The notes below the pieces were generated by a model that made no database searches, was not told where the DNA came from, and saw nothing but the letters and a program-made list of their open reading frames with translations. 64,000 nucleotides of DNA from the NCBI RefSeq assembly GCF_036075115.1, contig NZ_CP107958.1, forward strand, positions 8,122,001 to 8,186,000, written 5' to 3'. The stretch's first letter is position 1. Each line of letters starts with the position of its first letter. Of the stretch, positions 17,107-25,327 are shown piece by piece. This DNA comes from Streptomyces sp. NBC_00377. GTDB lineage: Bacteria; Actinomycetota; Actinomycetes; Streptomycetales; Streptomycetaceae. The position numbers and the translations under genes were made by a program.

Positions 17107-17619
17107 TCAGTCGTCGTCGCAGGCGTGGGCGCGGAAGTCCTCGATCGACGAGGTCAGATTGCCGTCCTCGTCGGCACCCGGCACATCGCCGGCGGAATAG
17201 CGCACCTGTCCCGGTGTGAGCGCGGCCAGGTCCGCGCGTGTGAAGGACACGCTGTTCGTGGACCAGGAGTTGTCCTCGGTCGTTCCGTAGAGGACGTAGG
17301 TGCGCTGCCCTTCGAGCGCCGTCGGCATCGCCCGGTGGACGCTCCAGCCCTCGCCGCCGGCGTGCAGCGGCCAGGTGAGGTAGCCGGTGGCCGGCTCCGC
17401 GCGGCGCCAGCTCCCCACGTCCTCGGACTCGTCGCCGGGGCCGGGGGAGTACAGGATGGCGGCGTCGATGTGATGGTGACAGACCATCAGGACGCCGACC
17501 GGCCGGCCGTCCCGGGTCACCGTGATGCCCGTGGCGCCGGCGACCGGCACCGTGCAGCCGGCGGACGAGGCCAGCGCCAAGGCGCCGGCGCAGGTCGCGG
17601 CGGCGTACCGGATCCGCAT
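17107..17619 (-). CDS. Putative lipoprotein of unknown function
   Basis: A 170-residue protein starting MRIRYAAATCAGALALASSAGC. The lipobox is SAGC with Cys near residue 22. The mature part (TVTRDGRPVGVLMVCHHHIDAAILY, then a WPLHAGGEGWSVHRA stretch) is a beta-rich secreted domain with one more Cys in MVCHHH. I do not recognise a functional family, though similar short lipoproteins are common in Streptomyces. It is convergent with the ROK gene. Its own 5' side faces a four-copy 16-bp repeat. Confidence 0.7.
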   Translation of the reverse strand: MRIRYAAATCAGALALASSAGCTVPVAGATGITVTRDGRPVGVLMVCHHHIDAAILYSPGPGDESEDVGSWRRAEPATGYLTWPLHAGGEGWSVHRAMPTALEGQRTYVLYGTTEDNSWSTNSVSFTRADLAALTPGQVRYSAGDVPGADEDGNLTSSIEDFRAHACDDD

Positions 17620-17723
17620 GGTCACCCCCTGGAGGAGACTCACATCGTGGTCTCCGCAGCCACAACCGGCAAGGAGGGTGTCCCAGTTGTTACCGGTGCC
17701 GGAAGCCGTCCGCAGCGGGTCGC

Positions 17724-17787
17724 GGGCCCGGAGTCCATCGGGCCCGGAGTCCATCGGGCCCGGAGTCCATCGGGCCCGGAGTCCATC
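17724..17787. repeat. Four perfect tandem copies of a 16-bp unit
   Basis: GGGCCCGGAGTCCATC is repeated four times without a mismatch (starts at 17724, 17740, 17756, 17772), followed by GGG. It lies between divergent genes, 105 bp 5' of the lipoprotein start and 121 bp 5' of the dehydrogenase start. The perfection suggests recent expansion. There is no spacer, so it is not a CRISPR array. Confidence 0.85.
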
Positions 17788-17908
17788 GGGGCAGGCGTCG
17801 CCGCGCGGCCGCTGGAGCAGGACCCACGAGCGCCGGAACCCGATGCCCCACGGCCACCGCGCGCGGCTGGTCGGGCAGGTCGGCGCGGCGTCGAAGTACG
17901 TTGAACTC

Positions 17909-18793
17909 ATGACAGACCAACTGACCGTGAGTGTCCTGGGGACCGGCATCATGGGTGCCGCGATGGCCCGCAACCTCGCCCGGGCCGGTCACACCGTGCG
18001 TGCCTGGAACCGCACCCGTGCCAAGGCCGAGCCGCTCACCGCCGACGGCGTGCGCGTCGTCGACACCCCCGCCGAGGCGGTCGAGGGCGCGGATGTCGTC
18101 CTGACCATGCTGTACGACGGCCCCGCAGCCCTGGAGGTCATGCGCGAGGCCGCTCCCGCCCTGCGCGCGGGGACGGCCTGGGTGCAGTCGACGACCGCCG
18201 GGACCGGGGCCATGGGCGATCTGGCCGCCTTCGCCCGTGCACACGACCTCGTCTTCTTCGACGCGCCGGTGCTGGGCACCCGGCAGCCCGCCGAGGCCGG
18301 CCGGCTGACCGTGCTGGCGGCGGGCCCGAGCGCGCACCGCGACGCGGTGACGCCGGTCTTCGACGCGGTCGGCGCTCGCACGGTGTGGACGGGGGAGGAC
18401 GGCGGCGAGGGCAGTGCGACCCGTCTGAAGCTGGTGGCCAACAGCTGGGTCATCGCGGCCACCGCCGCGGCGGGTGAGGTCCTCGCCCTGTCGCAGTCCC
18501 TGGGCGTGGACCCGGACGCGTTCTTCTCGCTGATCGCGGGTGGCCCGCTCGACATGGGGTACCTGAAGGCGAAGACCGGCCTGATCCTCGAGGACCGGCT
18601 GACACCGCCGCAGTTCGCGGTGGCGACGGCCGCGAAGGACGCCCGTCTGATCGTCGAGGCCGGCCGGGAGAACGGCGTCCGGCTGGACGTGGCGGCGGCG
18701 AGCGCCGAGCGCCTGGAGCGGGCCGCCGCTCAGGGCCACGGCGAGGAGGACATGGCCGCCGCCTACTTCGCCAGCTTCGACGAGAACGACTGA
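17909..18793 (+). CDS. NAD(P)-dependent beta-hydroxyacid dehydrogenase family
   Basis: A 294-residue member of the 3-hydroxyisobutyrate dehydrogenase family. The N-terminal Rossmann motif is VSVLGTGIMGAAMARNLARAGH (split here around residue 8-29), with Asn-Arg (WNRT) after the second strand favouring NADP. The substrate motif around residue 115 is modified: the usual DAPVSGG is DAPVLGTRQPAE. The catalytic Lys lies in RLKLVANSW (about residue 172). The altered substrate loop is shared with the imine-reductase/uncharacterised branch of the family, so the substrate is uncertain. ATG 17909 is the natural family start. It is followed after 14 bp by an F420-linked gene, probably in one transcript. 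Confidence 0.88.
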   Translation: MTDQLTVSVLGTGIMGAAMARNLARAGHTVRAWNRTRAKAEPLTADGVRVVDTPAEAVEGADVVLTMLYDGPAALEVMREAAPALRAGTAWVQSTTAGTGAMGDLAAFARAHDLVFFDAPVLGTRQPAEAGRLTVLAAGPSAHRDAVTPVFDAVGARTVWTGEDGGEGSATRLKLVANSWVIAATAAAGEVLALSQSLGVDPDAFFSLIAGGPLDMGYLKAKTGLILEDRLTPPQFAVATAAKDARLIVEAGRENGVRLDVAAASAERLERAAAQGHGEEDMAAAYFASFDEND

Positions 18794-18807
18794 CCGCGAG
18801 GAGCCCC

Positions 18808-19230
18808 ATGTCCAAGCCCCCGCTTCCCCCCGAGGCCGTGGAACTGCTCAGCCGCCCCAACCCCTGTGTGATGGCGACCCTGCGTTCCGACGGAGCTCCC
18901 GTCTCCACCCCCACCTGGTACGTCTGGGAGGACGGACGGGTCCTGATCAGCCTGGACGAGAGCCGGGTCCGCCTCGAACATCTGCGCCGCGATCCTCGCA
19001 TCAGCCTCACCGTCCTGGACGGCGACGACTGGTACACGCACGTCACGCTCCTCGGACGGGTGGCCGGGCTGCACCAGGACGAAGGGTTGACCGACATCGA
19101 CCGCATCTCCACCCACTACACCGGCAAGCCGTATCCGGACCGGGTCCGCTCCCGGGTCAGCGCCTGGATCGAGGTCGACCGCTGGCACGGCTGGGGCGCC
19201 CTGAAAGACAGCGGCCAGGCGTCCACCTGA
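18808..19230 (+). CDS. PPOX-class F420-dependent oxidoreductase
   Basis: A 140-residue split-barrel flavin/F420-binding protein. The fold is marked by NPCVMATLRSDGAPVSTPTWYVWEDGRVLIS near the N-terminus, then RVRLEHLRRDPRISLTVLDGDD. Such proteins bind F420 (or FMN) and reduce quinones, biliverdin or other acceptors. It follows the hydroxyacid-dehydrogenase-like gene after 14 bp with the ribosome site GCGAGGAG. The acceptor is unknown. Confidence 0.85.
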   Translation: MSKPPLPPEAVELLSRPNPCVMATLRSDGAPVSTPTWYVWEDGRVLISLDESRVRLEHLRRDPRISLTVLDGDDWYTHVTLLGRVAGLHQDEGLTDIDRISTHYTGKPYPDRVRSRVSAWIEVDRWHGWGALKDSGQAST

Positions 19231-19236
19231 CCGTCC

Positions 19237-19270
19237 CCGCGGCCGCGGTGTCCCCCCAGCACGGCCGCGG
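19237..19270. terminator. Hairpin after the F420-oxidoreductase gene
   Basis: CCGCGGCCG (19237-19245) pairs with CGGCCGCGG (19262-19270), a 9-bp stem six bases after the stop codon and facing a convergent gene. No T-run. Likely terminator for the operon from 17909. Confidence 0.6.
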
Positions 19271-19338
19271 TCACGGCGCCTGGGACCGCGCTGCCGGTCC
19301 GATCCGGTCCGTTGCGATGGGGTCCGTTCCGGCCGGGC

Positions 19339-20247
19339 TCAGCGCCACTCCACGCCGAAGGCCCGCCCCGGGTTCTCGGTGAGGATCCTCGCCACCAGCT
19401 CCTCACCCACCGCGAGCACCAGCCGCGGCGCGACCCGGCGCAGCAGGTACGGCATCCCGGGGCCGCCGTTCACCGACCGCGCCGCGGCCGTCGTGGTGTC
19501 ACCCCCCAGCAGCAGCCGGTCGCCGTGGCCGGCGTCGGCCAGGGCCCGTACGGCGTCCGGCATCCGCCAGTCGGTGGGGTGGTTGGCGCGCGACGGGCCG
19601 TCGAAGGCGAGCCAGCAGCCCGCCTCGGCGGCCAGGCGGTGCACCACCCCGTCCGGGGAGCGGTTGAGGTGTCCGAGGATCACCCGGTGCGGGGGCACAC
19701 CCAACTCCCCGCACAGCAGGTCGAGAACGTCGAGCGCGCCGGTGCCCAGCTCCAGGTGGACGGCGACGGGCGCGCCCGTGGCGTGATGCGCCTCGGCCGC
19801 GGCGGTCATGGTCCACCGGGCGTGCGCGTCGAGGGCGTGGAACCCGCCGGCGACCTTGACGAGCCCGGCCCGCACCCCCGACGTCCCGATGCCCACGGTC
19901 AGCTCGGCCACGAACACCTCGGCGAGCCGGTGCCGCAGCCCGTCGAGCGTCGCCCCGTCGTAGTGCACGTCCTGGTGCAGCCCCGTCGCGGCCACCACGT
20001 GCACCCCGGCCTCCCGGGACAGGGGCGGCAGATCCGCCGCGCGCCGCCCGAGACCGTAGGGCGTCCACTGCACGACGGCGTCACCGCCCTGCGTGCGGAA
20101 CGCGTCGAGCTCGGCGCGCGCCGCCGAGCGGCTGTTCAGCTCCTGGCCGGGCAGTCGGGGACTGCCGAAGAACAGGTGGTCGTGCGCGTCGCACACGCCG
20201 AGCTCCTCGGCCGGGATGTCCCCGAGGACCGTCCTGACGGCCCTCAC
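19339..20247 (-). CDS. Phosphotriesterase-family metal hydrolase
   Basis: A 302-residue amidohydrolase-superfamily protein of the phosphotriesterase/PHP branch. The first metal motif is CDAHDHLFF (about residue 19), the bridging Lys is in LVKVAGGF (about 129), and His ligands are in VHLELG and ILGHLNRSPDG. The final Asp is in LLGGDTTTA. Thus the full metal-ligand set (HxH, K, H, H, D) is present. Characterised relatives are lactonases, phosphotriesterases or N-acyl hydrolases, so the substrate is open. GTG at 20247 overlaps the TGA of the DUF4865 gene by 4 nt, so translation is probably coupled. Confidence 0.85.
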   Translation of the reverse strand: MRAVRTVLGDIPAEELGVCDAHDHLFFGSPRLPGQELNSRSAARAELDAFRTQGGDAVVQWTPYGLGRRAADLPPLSREAGVHVVAATGLHQDVHYDGATLDGLRHRLAEVFVAELTVGIGTSGVRAGLVKVAGGFHALDAHARWTMTAAAEAHHATGAPVAVHLELGTGALDVLDLLCGELGVPPHRVILGHLNRSPDGVVHRLAAEAGCWLAFDGPSRANHPTDWRMPDAVRALADAGHGDRLLLGGDTTTAAARSVNGGPGMPYLLRRVAPRLVLAVGEELVARILTENPGRAFGVEWR

Positions 20248-20828
20248 CACTGCCGGCCCCCGGGCAGGGCGGCCCGTCCCGGCGCCGACAGGTGCAGCAC
20301 CCGGAACAGGTCGCCCTCGGCCTTCGGCGTGCCGTGCTCCCAGAGGGAGAGGTGCACGCTCTCCCAGCGGCTCGTGTCCATCGCCGCAGCCGTGAGCACC
20401 GCCCCGTCCTCCCGCGCCAGCCGTGCGGTCTCGTCCACCGCCTCCCGCACAGCCTCGGCGAGCGGCACCCCGTCCGGCACGCGCCGGCGCCGCCGTACGG
20501 CGAACGGGGCGGGGGAACCGATGGCGGCGCCCTCCTCGTAGGCCAGGCCCGTCCACTGACGGACCGCCGGTCGCCCGAAGTCGTCGCTCAGCCGCTGGAA
20601 GCCGCCGCCCCAGAGGAAGGTGTTCATGCCCTCCACGGTGTTCCAGAGGTAGAACGGCGCGTACTGGTTGACCGGCGATCCGTGGATCCCGCGTTCGCGC
20701 ACCAGGTACGCCTTGACGCCGAGGCCCTCCCAGTCGTCGAGGAGGTGGCCGACGCGGGACACGCGCGTGCGGATGGCGTCCATGTCGTAGTCGGCGGGCA
20801 GCGTGAGTTCGTACTGCATGGCGTGCAT
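20244..20828 (-). CDS. DUF4865 family protein
   Basis: A 194-residue protein that begins MHAMQYELTLPADYDMDAIRTRV and contains YLWNTVEGMNTFLWGG in the middle. I recall this pattern as the DUF4865 family, common in actinobacteria and related to monooxygenase-like ferredoxin folds; no function is established. ATG 20828 shares one base with the TGA of the TetR gene (TGATG), and the stop overlaps the next gene by 4 nt. It is therefore the middle gene of a tightly coupled three-gene operon. Confidence 0.8.
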   Translation of the reverse strand: MHAMQYELTLPADYDMDAIRTRVSRVGHLLDDWEGLGVKAYLVRERGIHGSPVNQYAPFYLWNTVEGMNTFLWGGGFQRLSDDFGRPAVRQWTGLAYEEGAAIGSPAPFAVRRRRRVPDGVPLAEAVREAVDETARLAREDGAVLTAAAMDTSRWESVHLSLWEHGTPKAEGDLFRVLHLSAPGRAALPGGRQW

Positions 20829-21403
20829 CAGGCCTCCTGGCCGGCCGGACGGGGTGCGAGCAGCGAGAGCAGTCCGCGGACCCCCGCGTCGAAGGCGGTA
20901 GGCGAACCGGACGCGCGTGCCAGGACGTAGCCGCCCTGGACGGTCGCGACGACGGTGGCGGCGATCGCCTCGCCGTCCAGTCCGGGTGCGAACTGCCCCT
21001 GCTCCTTGCCCTCTTCGACGATGTGCGCGATCCGTTCACGGATCAGGTCGATCGTCTCGTCGACGGGTGCCCGCAGCTCGTCGCTGGCGATCACGTCGGG
21101 GTCCATCGTCAGCCGCCCGACGGGGCAGCCGCGCAGCACGTCCCGCTCGCGCGTCAGGTACGCCTCGATGCGCTCGTACGGTGTGCCCGGCCCGTCGAGC
21201 ACTCCCTCGGCGGTGGCGCGCATCTCGTCGGCGGTCCGCCGGATCGCGGCCAGGGCCAGGTCCGGCTTGCCCCTGAAGTGGTGGTACATGCTGCCCTGCC
21301 CGGCGCCCGCGCGCTCCAGGATCGCCTTGGGGCTCGTCCCCACGTAACCGCGCTCCCAGAGCAGCTCCCGGGTGGACTCGATCAGTCGCTCCGCAGTGCT
21401 CAT
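20828..21403 (-). CDS. TetR family regulator of the DUF4865 operon
   Basis: A 191-residue TetR regulator. The HTH reads YVGTSPKAILERAGAGQGSMY then HHFRGKPDLALAAI (about residues 20-52). The C-terminal domain includes LRGCPVGRLTMD and RIAHIVEEGKEQGQF, as in the YxaF/LmrA-like C-terminal group. It is the first gene of the TetR-DUF4865-phosphotriesterase operon. A palindrome covering the presumed -10 lies 8 bp upstream of the ATG, with no clear ribosome site, so the transcript may be leaderless and autorepressed. Confidence 0.9.
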   Translation of the reverse strand: MSTAERLIESTRELLWERGYVGTSPKAILERAGAGQGSMYHHFRGKPDLALAAIRRTADEMRATAEGVLDGPGTPYERIEAYLTRERDVLRGCPVGRLTMDPDVIASDELRAPVDETIDLIRERIAHIVEEGKEQGQFAPGLDGEAIAATVVATVQGGYVLARASGSPTAFDAGVRGLLSLLAPRPAGQEA

Positions 21404-21410
21404 GACCCGA

Positions 21411-21432
21411 CTGTACATACTGGTAGTTACAG
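21411..21432. promoter_or_regulatory. Candidate TetR operator
   Basis: A 22-bp dyad with the form CTGTA-NN-TAC-TG-GTA-NN-TACAG, symmetric at 16 positions, lies 8 bp before the TetR start codon. Its position over the likely -10 region suggests autoregulation of the three-gene operon. Confidence 0.65.
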
Positions 21433-21455
21433 AAGTCGAGCACGCAAGCCGACCT

Positions 21456-21553
21456 AGCACACGGACGCGACGGAGCACGACCGAGCACACGGACGCGACG
21501 GAGCACGCGGACGCGACGGAGCACACGGACCCGACCGAGGACGCGGGTCCGAT
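21456..21553. repeat. Degenerate 18-bp tandem repeats
   Basis: Variants of GAGCACACGGACGCGACG recur five times with some units interrupted by a 10-bp insert (ACCGAGCACA near 21479). It is located immediately upstream of the TetR operator. No gene is visible here. Confidence 0.65.
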
Positions 21554-21704
21554 CGGGCATTGAGGCCGTTCCGCAGGGAGCAGCCGCGACCCGCGCGCGT
21601 ACTCCCGGCGAGGTACGCGCACTGCCGCTGACCGTACGACGACCCGGACCCCCGCCCCGCGGGACTCTCGAGGCATCACACGAACCCACCGAGGAGATGA
21701 CCCG

Positions 21705-21998
21705 ATGAACACCCTGGCGAACTGGGACGGTGGCGGACCCGGCCCGTGGATCCTGTTCCTCCCGCTGATCTGGGCGGCCGTGGTGATCGGCGTCGTCACG
21801 GTCCTGCGCCGCACCGCCCGCCGCGGCCGCCGCGGCCCGTGGGGCGCGACCGGCGACCCCCGGCCCACCGGCGACTCGCCCCTCGCCGTCCTCGGCCGTC
21901 GTTTCGCCTCCGGCGAGATCGACGAGGACGAGTACTGGCGCCGGCTGTCCGTCCTGGACGAGCAGTTCGGCCGCGCGGGCAGGGGCGATGCGGCATGA
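21705..21998 (+). CDS. Small membrane protein with SHOCT domain
   Basis: A 97-residue protein: one TM helix (WILFLPLIWAAVVIGVVTVL, about residues 15-34), an Arg-rich stop-transfer segment, and a C-terminal SHOCT motif (PLAVLGRRFASGEIDEDEYWRRLSVL, about 59-84). SHOCT is a short helical module thought to mediate oligomerisation or binding. ATG 21705 follows GAGGAGATG. A 34-codon frame starts in its stop codon (ATGA). Confidence 0.85.
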   Translation: MNTLANWDGGGPGPWILFLPLIWAAVVIGVVTVLRRTARRGRRGPWGATGDPRPTGDSPLAVLGRRFASGEIDEDEYWRRLSVLDEQFGRAGRGDAA

Positions 21999-22099
21999 GC
22001 ACCGCGCTGGTGGACGTCACCGCCGGAGCCCTGGCCGGCCTGCCCCCGGCGCGGCGCCCGGCCCGCCCGGACGTACTGCGGGCCGTCGCCGCCGAGTGA
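21995..22099 (+). CDS. Possible 34-residue coupled small protein
   Basis: ATG at 21995 overlaps the SHOCT gene stop (ATGA) and opens a 34-codon frame MSTALVDVTAGALAGL ending LRAVAAE. It is Ala/Arg-rich with no recognised motif. Coupling geometry is the only positive sign; it may equally be chance or a gene remnant. Confidence 0.25.
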   Translation: MSTALVDVTAGALAGLPPARRPARPDVLRAVAAE

Positions 22100-22179
22100 C
22101 GTACGCCCGAACGGCGTACATCCCGGGTACCGGTCACCGTGGCGCACGCGGACGCGTGCCCAAGGACGTCACCGCCCGG

Positions 22180-22716
22180 TCAGCCGACGACGGCCGACCG
22201 GGCGGGGGCATGTGCGGGCCGCAGATCGTCGACGCAGACGACCTCCGTGAACCGGGGCGACGCCTGCTCCCGTGGCATGCGACGCGGCGGACGCGCCGCC
22301 GGCTCACGGGCGGCGACAGGCGCCGGCAGCGTGAACCACACGACCTTGCCCGAGTCGCCGTCCGGCCGGGCGCCCCAGCTCTCGCTCACCGCGGCCACCA
22401 TGGCCAGCCCGCGCCCACAGGTGGCGAGGATCCCCTCGTCCACGGGCCCCACGACCGGCAGCCGCGGATCGTGGTCGCGCACGGAGACGGTGAGCCGGTC
22501 CAGCAGCAGCTCCATCTCCACGACGCACGTCTTGTCCGGCTTGGCGTGCAGGTGGACGTTGGTCAGCAGCTCCGTCACACCGAGTGCGGCCCGGTCTATG
22601 AGCGGATCCATATGCCAGTAGCGCAACTGCGCCGATACGATTCTGCGGACCTGGCCGATCCGCGACGGCAGGGCCTGAAGCTCGACCGTGCAGTGCCTGC
22701 TTGGGTTGGTGATCAC
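22180..22716 (-). CDS. Anti-sigma-factor-like ATP-binding protein (RsbW/HATPase_c)
   Basis: A 178-residue GHKL ATPase of the Streptomyces RsbW/SpoIIAB-like group. The N box is ALGVTELLTNVHLHAKPD (about residues 42-59), G1 is VRDHDPRLP and G2 is GRGLAMVAAVSESWGARP. Such proteins bind sigma factors or anti-anti-sigma proteins and may phosphorylate the latter, in a partner-switching circuit; many are orphan in Streptomyces. GTG 22716 has GGGGAG 9-14 nt upstream. The C-terminal 35 residues are Arg/Pro-rich and variable. No STAS partner is adjacent. Its target is not visible. Confidence 0.85.
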   Translation of the reverse strand: MITNPSRHCTVELQALPSRIGQVRRIVSAQLRYWHMDPLIDRAALGVTELLTNVHLHAKPDKTCVVEMELLLDRLTVSVRDHDPRLPVVGPVDEGILATCGRGLAMVAAVSESWGARPDGDSGKVVWFTLPAPVAAREPAARPPRRMPREQASPRFTEVVCVDDLRPAHAPARSAVVG

Positions 22717-22933
22717 GGCTGCGACTCCCCGACTTAGGTCCGGAAGAACACGGAGTTCGGATCGAGCAGGGCAACTGCGCAAGGCGGCCGCCTGCTGTCG
22801 TGGCCGGCGGGGCTGGTTCGCAGCGTTATCGCCGGTAAACCCAGAGTGACGTGAGACCAGAGTGGCGCAGCGGCCGCATTGCCGCAACTCGCGGTGGTCC
22901 GGCCGCCCCGCCCGGTCTCCTGCCGGCGCCGGC

Positions 22934-23257
22934 TCAGCCGCCGCGCCCCGCCGCCCTGCGCACGGCCTCGATGAAGCGGCGCGCCGCGGGTGGCCCCGGT
23001 TCGCCGGGCGCCGGGTCGTGCTCGCCGAGCGTCAGCAGGTACCGGTTGCCGTTGAGATCGGCCAGAGCCCGGTCCTCGGGCGCGAACCAGGGCCGGGAGG
23101 CGCGGACCGCCTGCACCGGCGCACTGTCGATCTCGCTGCCGTAACTGGTCAGCAACTCCAGCCTGCCGTCACTGATCCGGACCTGACCGGCCCGGGTGAG
23201 CGAACGCAGCCGCTTCCCGATGCGCACGCCCGTAGCCGTGAACTCCGGCTCCGCCAT
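22934..23257 (-). CDS. Conserved hypothetical small protein
   Basis: A 107-residue protein beginning MAEPEFTATGVRIGKRLRSL. The middle (QVRISDGRLELLTSYGSEID) alternates hydrophobic residues as in a small beta-barrel or PH-like sheet, and the end is a helix (ARRFIEAVRRAA). I do not recognise a named family. ATG 23257 is chosen because the coding character begins there. It is divergent from the Cds1-like gene. Confidence 0.6.
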   Translation of the reverse strand: MAEPEFTATGVRIGKRLRSLTRAGQVRISDGRLELLTSYGSEIDSAPVQAVRASRPWFAPEDRALADLNGNRYLLTLGEHDPAPGEPGPPAARRFIEAVRRAAGRGG

Positions 23258-23654
23258 GCCTCCCCGCCCCCTTGTGCGCCTGGGCGGGCCGAACCGTGCA
23301 CCCGCTTGGGTCGTGATCCAGCCCGCGTCGTGATCGAACCCGTCCTCGATCCAGTGTGCGCCCCCGTCCGGGACCCTCGTCCGGACCGGCGTCATCACCT
23401 CGCCCGGACCTTCGCCCGACCCGGTGCAGTCTGCCCCGGCCCGGCGTCGAGCACCAGTGCGTGCGACGCCTCGGGGCCACCTGCCCGGAGCATTCACCGG
23501 AATGCGCCCCCAGGTGCCCGCAACCGCCCCCCAGGGCCGCCTTTGGGACCCCCAAAGGTGTGTTTATGCAGGTGAGAAGCGTGTGCAAGGTGTTTATGAT
23601 CGGTATGCCGACCGCGCGGACCACCGTCGGCGCACAGCCGAAGGAGCCCCCGCC
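23258..23654. promoter_or_regulatory. 397-base divergent intergenic region with direct and inverted repeats
   Basis: No gene is seen. The right part holds a perfect hairpin CCTTTGGG-ACC-CCCAAAGG (23540-23558) and the direct repeat GTGTTTATG (23560-23568 and 23590-23598, exactly 30 bp apart, about three helical turns). The second copy overlaps a -10-like TATGAT (23595-23600). This AT-richer block just 5' of the Cds1-like gene is a good candidate for regulator binding. Confidence 0.5.
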
Positions 23655-24779
23655 GTGACCACGCCCCAGCACAGCAGGACCGGCGCCACCCTCGACGTCG
23701 ACCGCACCGACACCGCCTACCGCGACTGGCTCAAAGAAGCCGTCCGCAAGGTCCAGGCGGACGCCAACCGTTCGGCCGACACCCATCTGCTGCGCTTCCC
23801 GCTCCCGGACAAGTGGGGCATCGACCTGTACCTCAAGGACGAGTCGACCCACCCCACCGGAAGCCTCAAGCACCGGCTCGCCCGCTCCCTCTTCCTCTAC
23901 GGCCTGTGCAACGGCTGGATCCGGCCGGGCCGCCCGGTGATCGAGGCGTCCAGCGGTTCGACCGCCGTCTCCGAGGCGTACTTCGCCAAGCTGATCGGCG
24001 TGCCCTTCATCGCGGTCATGCCGCGCACGACGAGCGCCGAGAAGATCCGCCTGATCGAGTTCCACGGCGGCCGCTGCCACTTCGTCGACGACCCCCGCAC
24101 GATGTACGAGGAGTCCGCCCGCCTCGCGGTGGACGGCGGCGGCCACTACATGGACCAGTTCACCTACGCGGAACGGGCCACGGACTGGCGCGGCAACAAC
24201 AACATCGCCGAATCCATCTTCCGCCAACTGGAGTGGGAACGTTTCCCGGAGCCCGCCTGGATCGTGGCCACAGCCGGCACCGGCGGCACCTCCGCGACCC
24301 TCGCCCGGTACGTGCACTACACCCAGCGCAACACCCGCGTCTGCGTCGCCGACCCGGAGAACTCGTGCTTCTTCGAGGGCTGGACCACCGGCGATCCGGA
24401 CGTCACCTGCGACTGCGGCTCACGCATCGAGGGCATCGGCCGCCCGCGCATGGAGCCGAGCTTCGTGCCCGGCGCCGTCGACCGGATGATGAAGGTCCCG
24501 GACGCGGCCAGCGTCGCCTCCGTACGAGCCCTGGAACGCGCCATCGGCCGTAAGGCGGGCGGCTCGACGGGCACGGGACTGTGGAGCGCGCTGAAGATCG
24601 TCGCCGAGATGGTGGCCGACGGAGAGCGCGGCAGCGTGGTCACCCTGCTGTGCGACCCGGGCGACCGCTACCTCGACAAGTACTACTCCGACGCCTGGCT
24701 CGCCGCCCAGGGCCTCGACATCAGCCCGTACACCGCCGCGATCGAGACGCTGCTGGCCACGGGCGTGTGGCAGGCCTGA
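23655..24779 (+). CDS. PLP-dependent cysteine synthase family, Cds1-like
   Basis: A 374-residue fold-type II PLP enzyme. The Schiff-base Lys is in HPTGSLKHRLARSL (about residue 72). The phosphate-binding loop is TAGTGGTSATLARY (about 210), and the substrate loop SSGSTAVSEAYFAK is present. The sequence closely resembles, from memory, the M. tuberculosis Cds1 group (cysteine desulfhydrase making H2S, pyruvate and ammonia) with ADTHLLRFPLP, WRGNNNIAESIFRQ and VADPENSCFF. It is longer than classic O-acetylserine sulfhydrylase by a C-terminal extension. The start is GTG 23655 after AAGGAG. Function as a desulfhydrase rather than a synthase is inferred from resemblance. Confidence 0.9.
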   Translation: MTTPQHSRTGATLDVDRTDTAYRDWLKEAVRKVQADANRSADTHLLRFPLPDKWGIDLYLKDESTHPTGSLKHRLARSLFLYGLCNGWIRPGRPVIEASSGSTAVSEAYFAKLIGVPFIAVMPRTTSAEKIRLIEFHGGRCHFVDDPRTMYEESARLAVDGGGHYMDQFTYAERATDWRGNNNIAESIFRQLEWERFPEPAWIVATAGTGGTSATLARYVHYTQRNTRVCVADPENSCFFEGWTTGDPDVTCDCGSRIEGIGRPRMEPSFVPGAVDRMMKVPDAASVASVRALERAIGRKAGGSTGTGLWSALKIVAEMVADGERGSVVTLLCDPGDRYLDKYYSDAWLAAQGLDISPYTAAIETLLATGVWQA

Positions 24780-24800
24780 CTGCGCGGGCCGCGCCGCCCC

Positions 24801-25271
24801 TCAAGCGGCGAGCCGGCGGTCCAGCCGCGTCACCGCACCCCTGAAGGACCGCCCGAGGCCCGGCCGGGCCGGCCGCAGAACAGCCCGGAACGCCCTGGTG
24901 CCGTCGGCGGCGAACGTCCACTGCACCCGCGTCCCCGTCCCGGCCGGAGCGAGCCGCCACTCCTCGACCAGCGCCCGGACGCCCGGCGTGTTGGTCACGT
25001 CCACGCGGTAGGCGTACAGGTCCGGCTCCTTCGCCACGAGCACCGTCTCGCGAAAGCGCCCGCCACCCAGCAGCCGTACGTCACGCCCCGCGCCGCCGTC
25101 CAGCGGCTGGATGGAGCGCACGCCCGGGAACCATTGCGCCCAGCCGGACACGTCCTCGGCGAGCGCGCGGAAGACCTGTTCGGGTGAAGCGGACACCTCC
25201 GTGGCGAAAACCAGCCGTACGGGAGCCGTCCCGACGAAGTCGAGCCCTTCGGGGCGTAACCGGTGAGCCAT
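24801..25271 (-). CDS. SRPBCC/START-like lipid-binding family protein
   Basis: A 156-residue protein of the SRPBCC helix-grip fold: FATEVSASPEQVFRALAEDVSGWAQWFPGVRSI is the typical polyketide-cyclase-like start. The strand-turn elements GAGRDVRLLGGGRFRETV and VRALVEEWRLAPAGTGTRVQW follow. Such proteins bind hydrophobic ligands or catalyse cyclisation. ATG 25271 lies in a weak context. It is convergent with the Cds1-like gene. Confidence 0.8.
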   Translation of the reverse strand: MAHRLRPEGLDFVGTAPVRLVFATEVSASPEQVFRALAEDVSGWAQWFPGVRSIQPLDGGAGRDVRLLGGGRFRETVLVAKEPDLYAYRVDVTNTPGVRALVEEWRLAPAGTGTRVQWTFAADGTRAFRAVLRPARPGLGRSFRGAVTRLDRRLAA

Positions 25272-25327
25272 GCGCGCAACCTCCTCATGGCGAGGAAACG
25301 GGGTGCGCCACCCTAACCGCAGCCCCC

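Noticed and set aside
17724..17787. Four 16-bp units as a CRISPR or attachment site
   Set aside because: Units are directly adjacent without spacers, and no integrase or phage genes are close by.
19339..21039. Single 566-residue protein joining phosphotriesterase and upstream frame
   Set aside because: The upstream part is antisense or out-of-frame to DUF4865 and TetR, which are clear genes; a GTG with 4-nt overlap gives a normal-length hydrolase.
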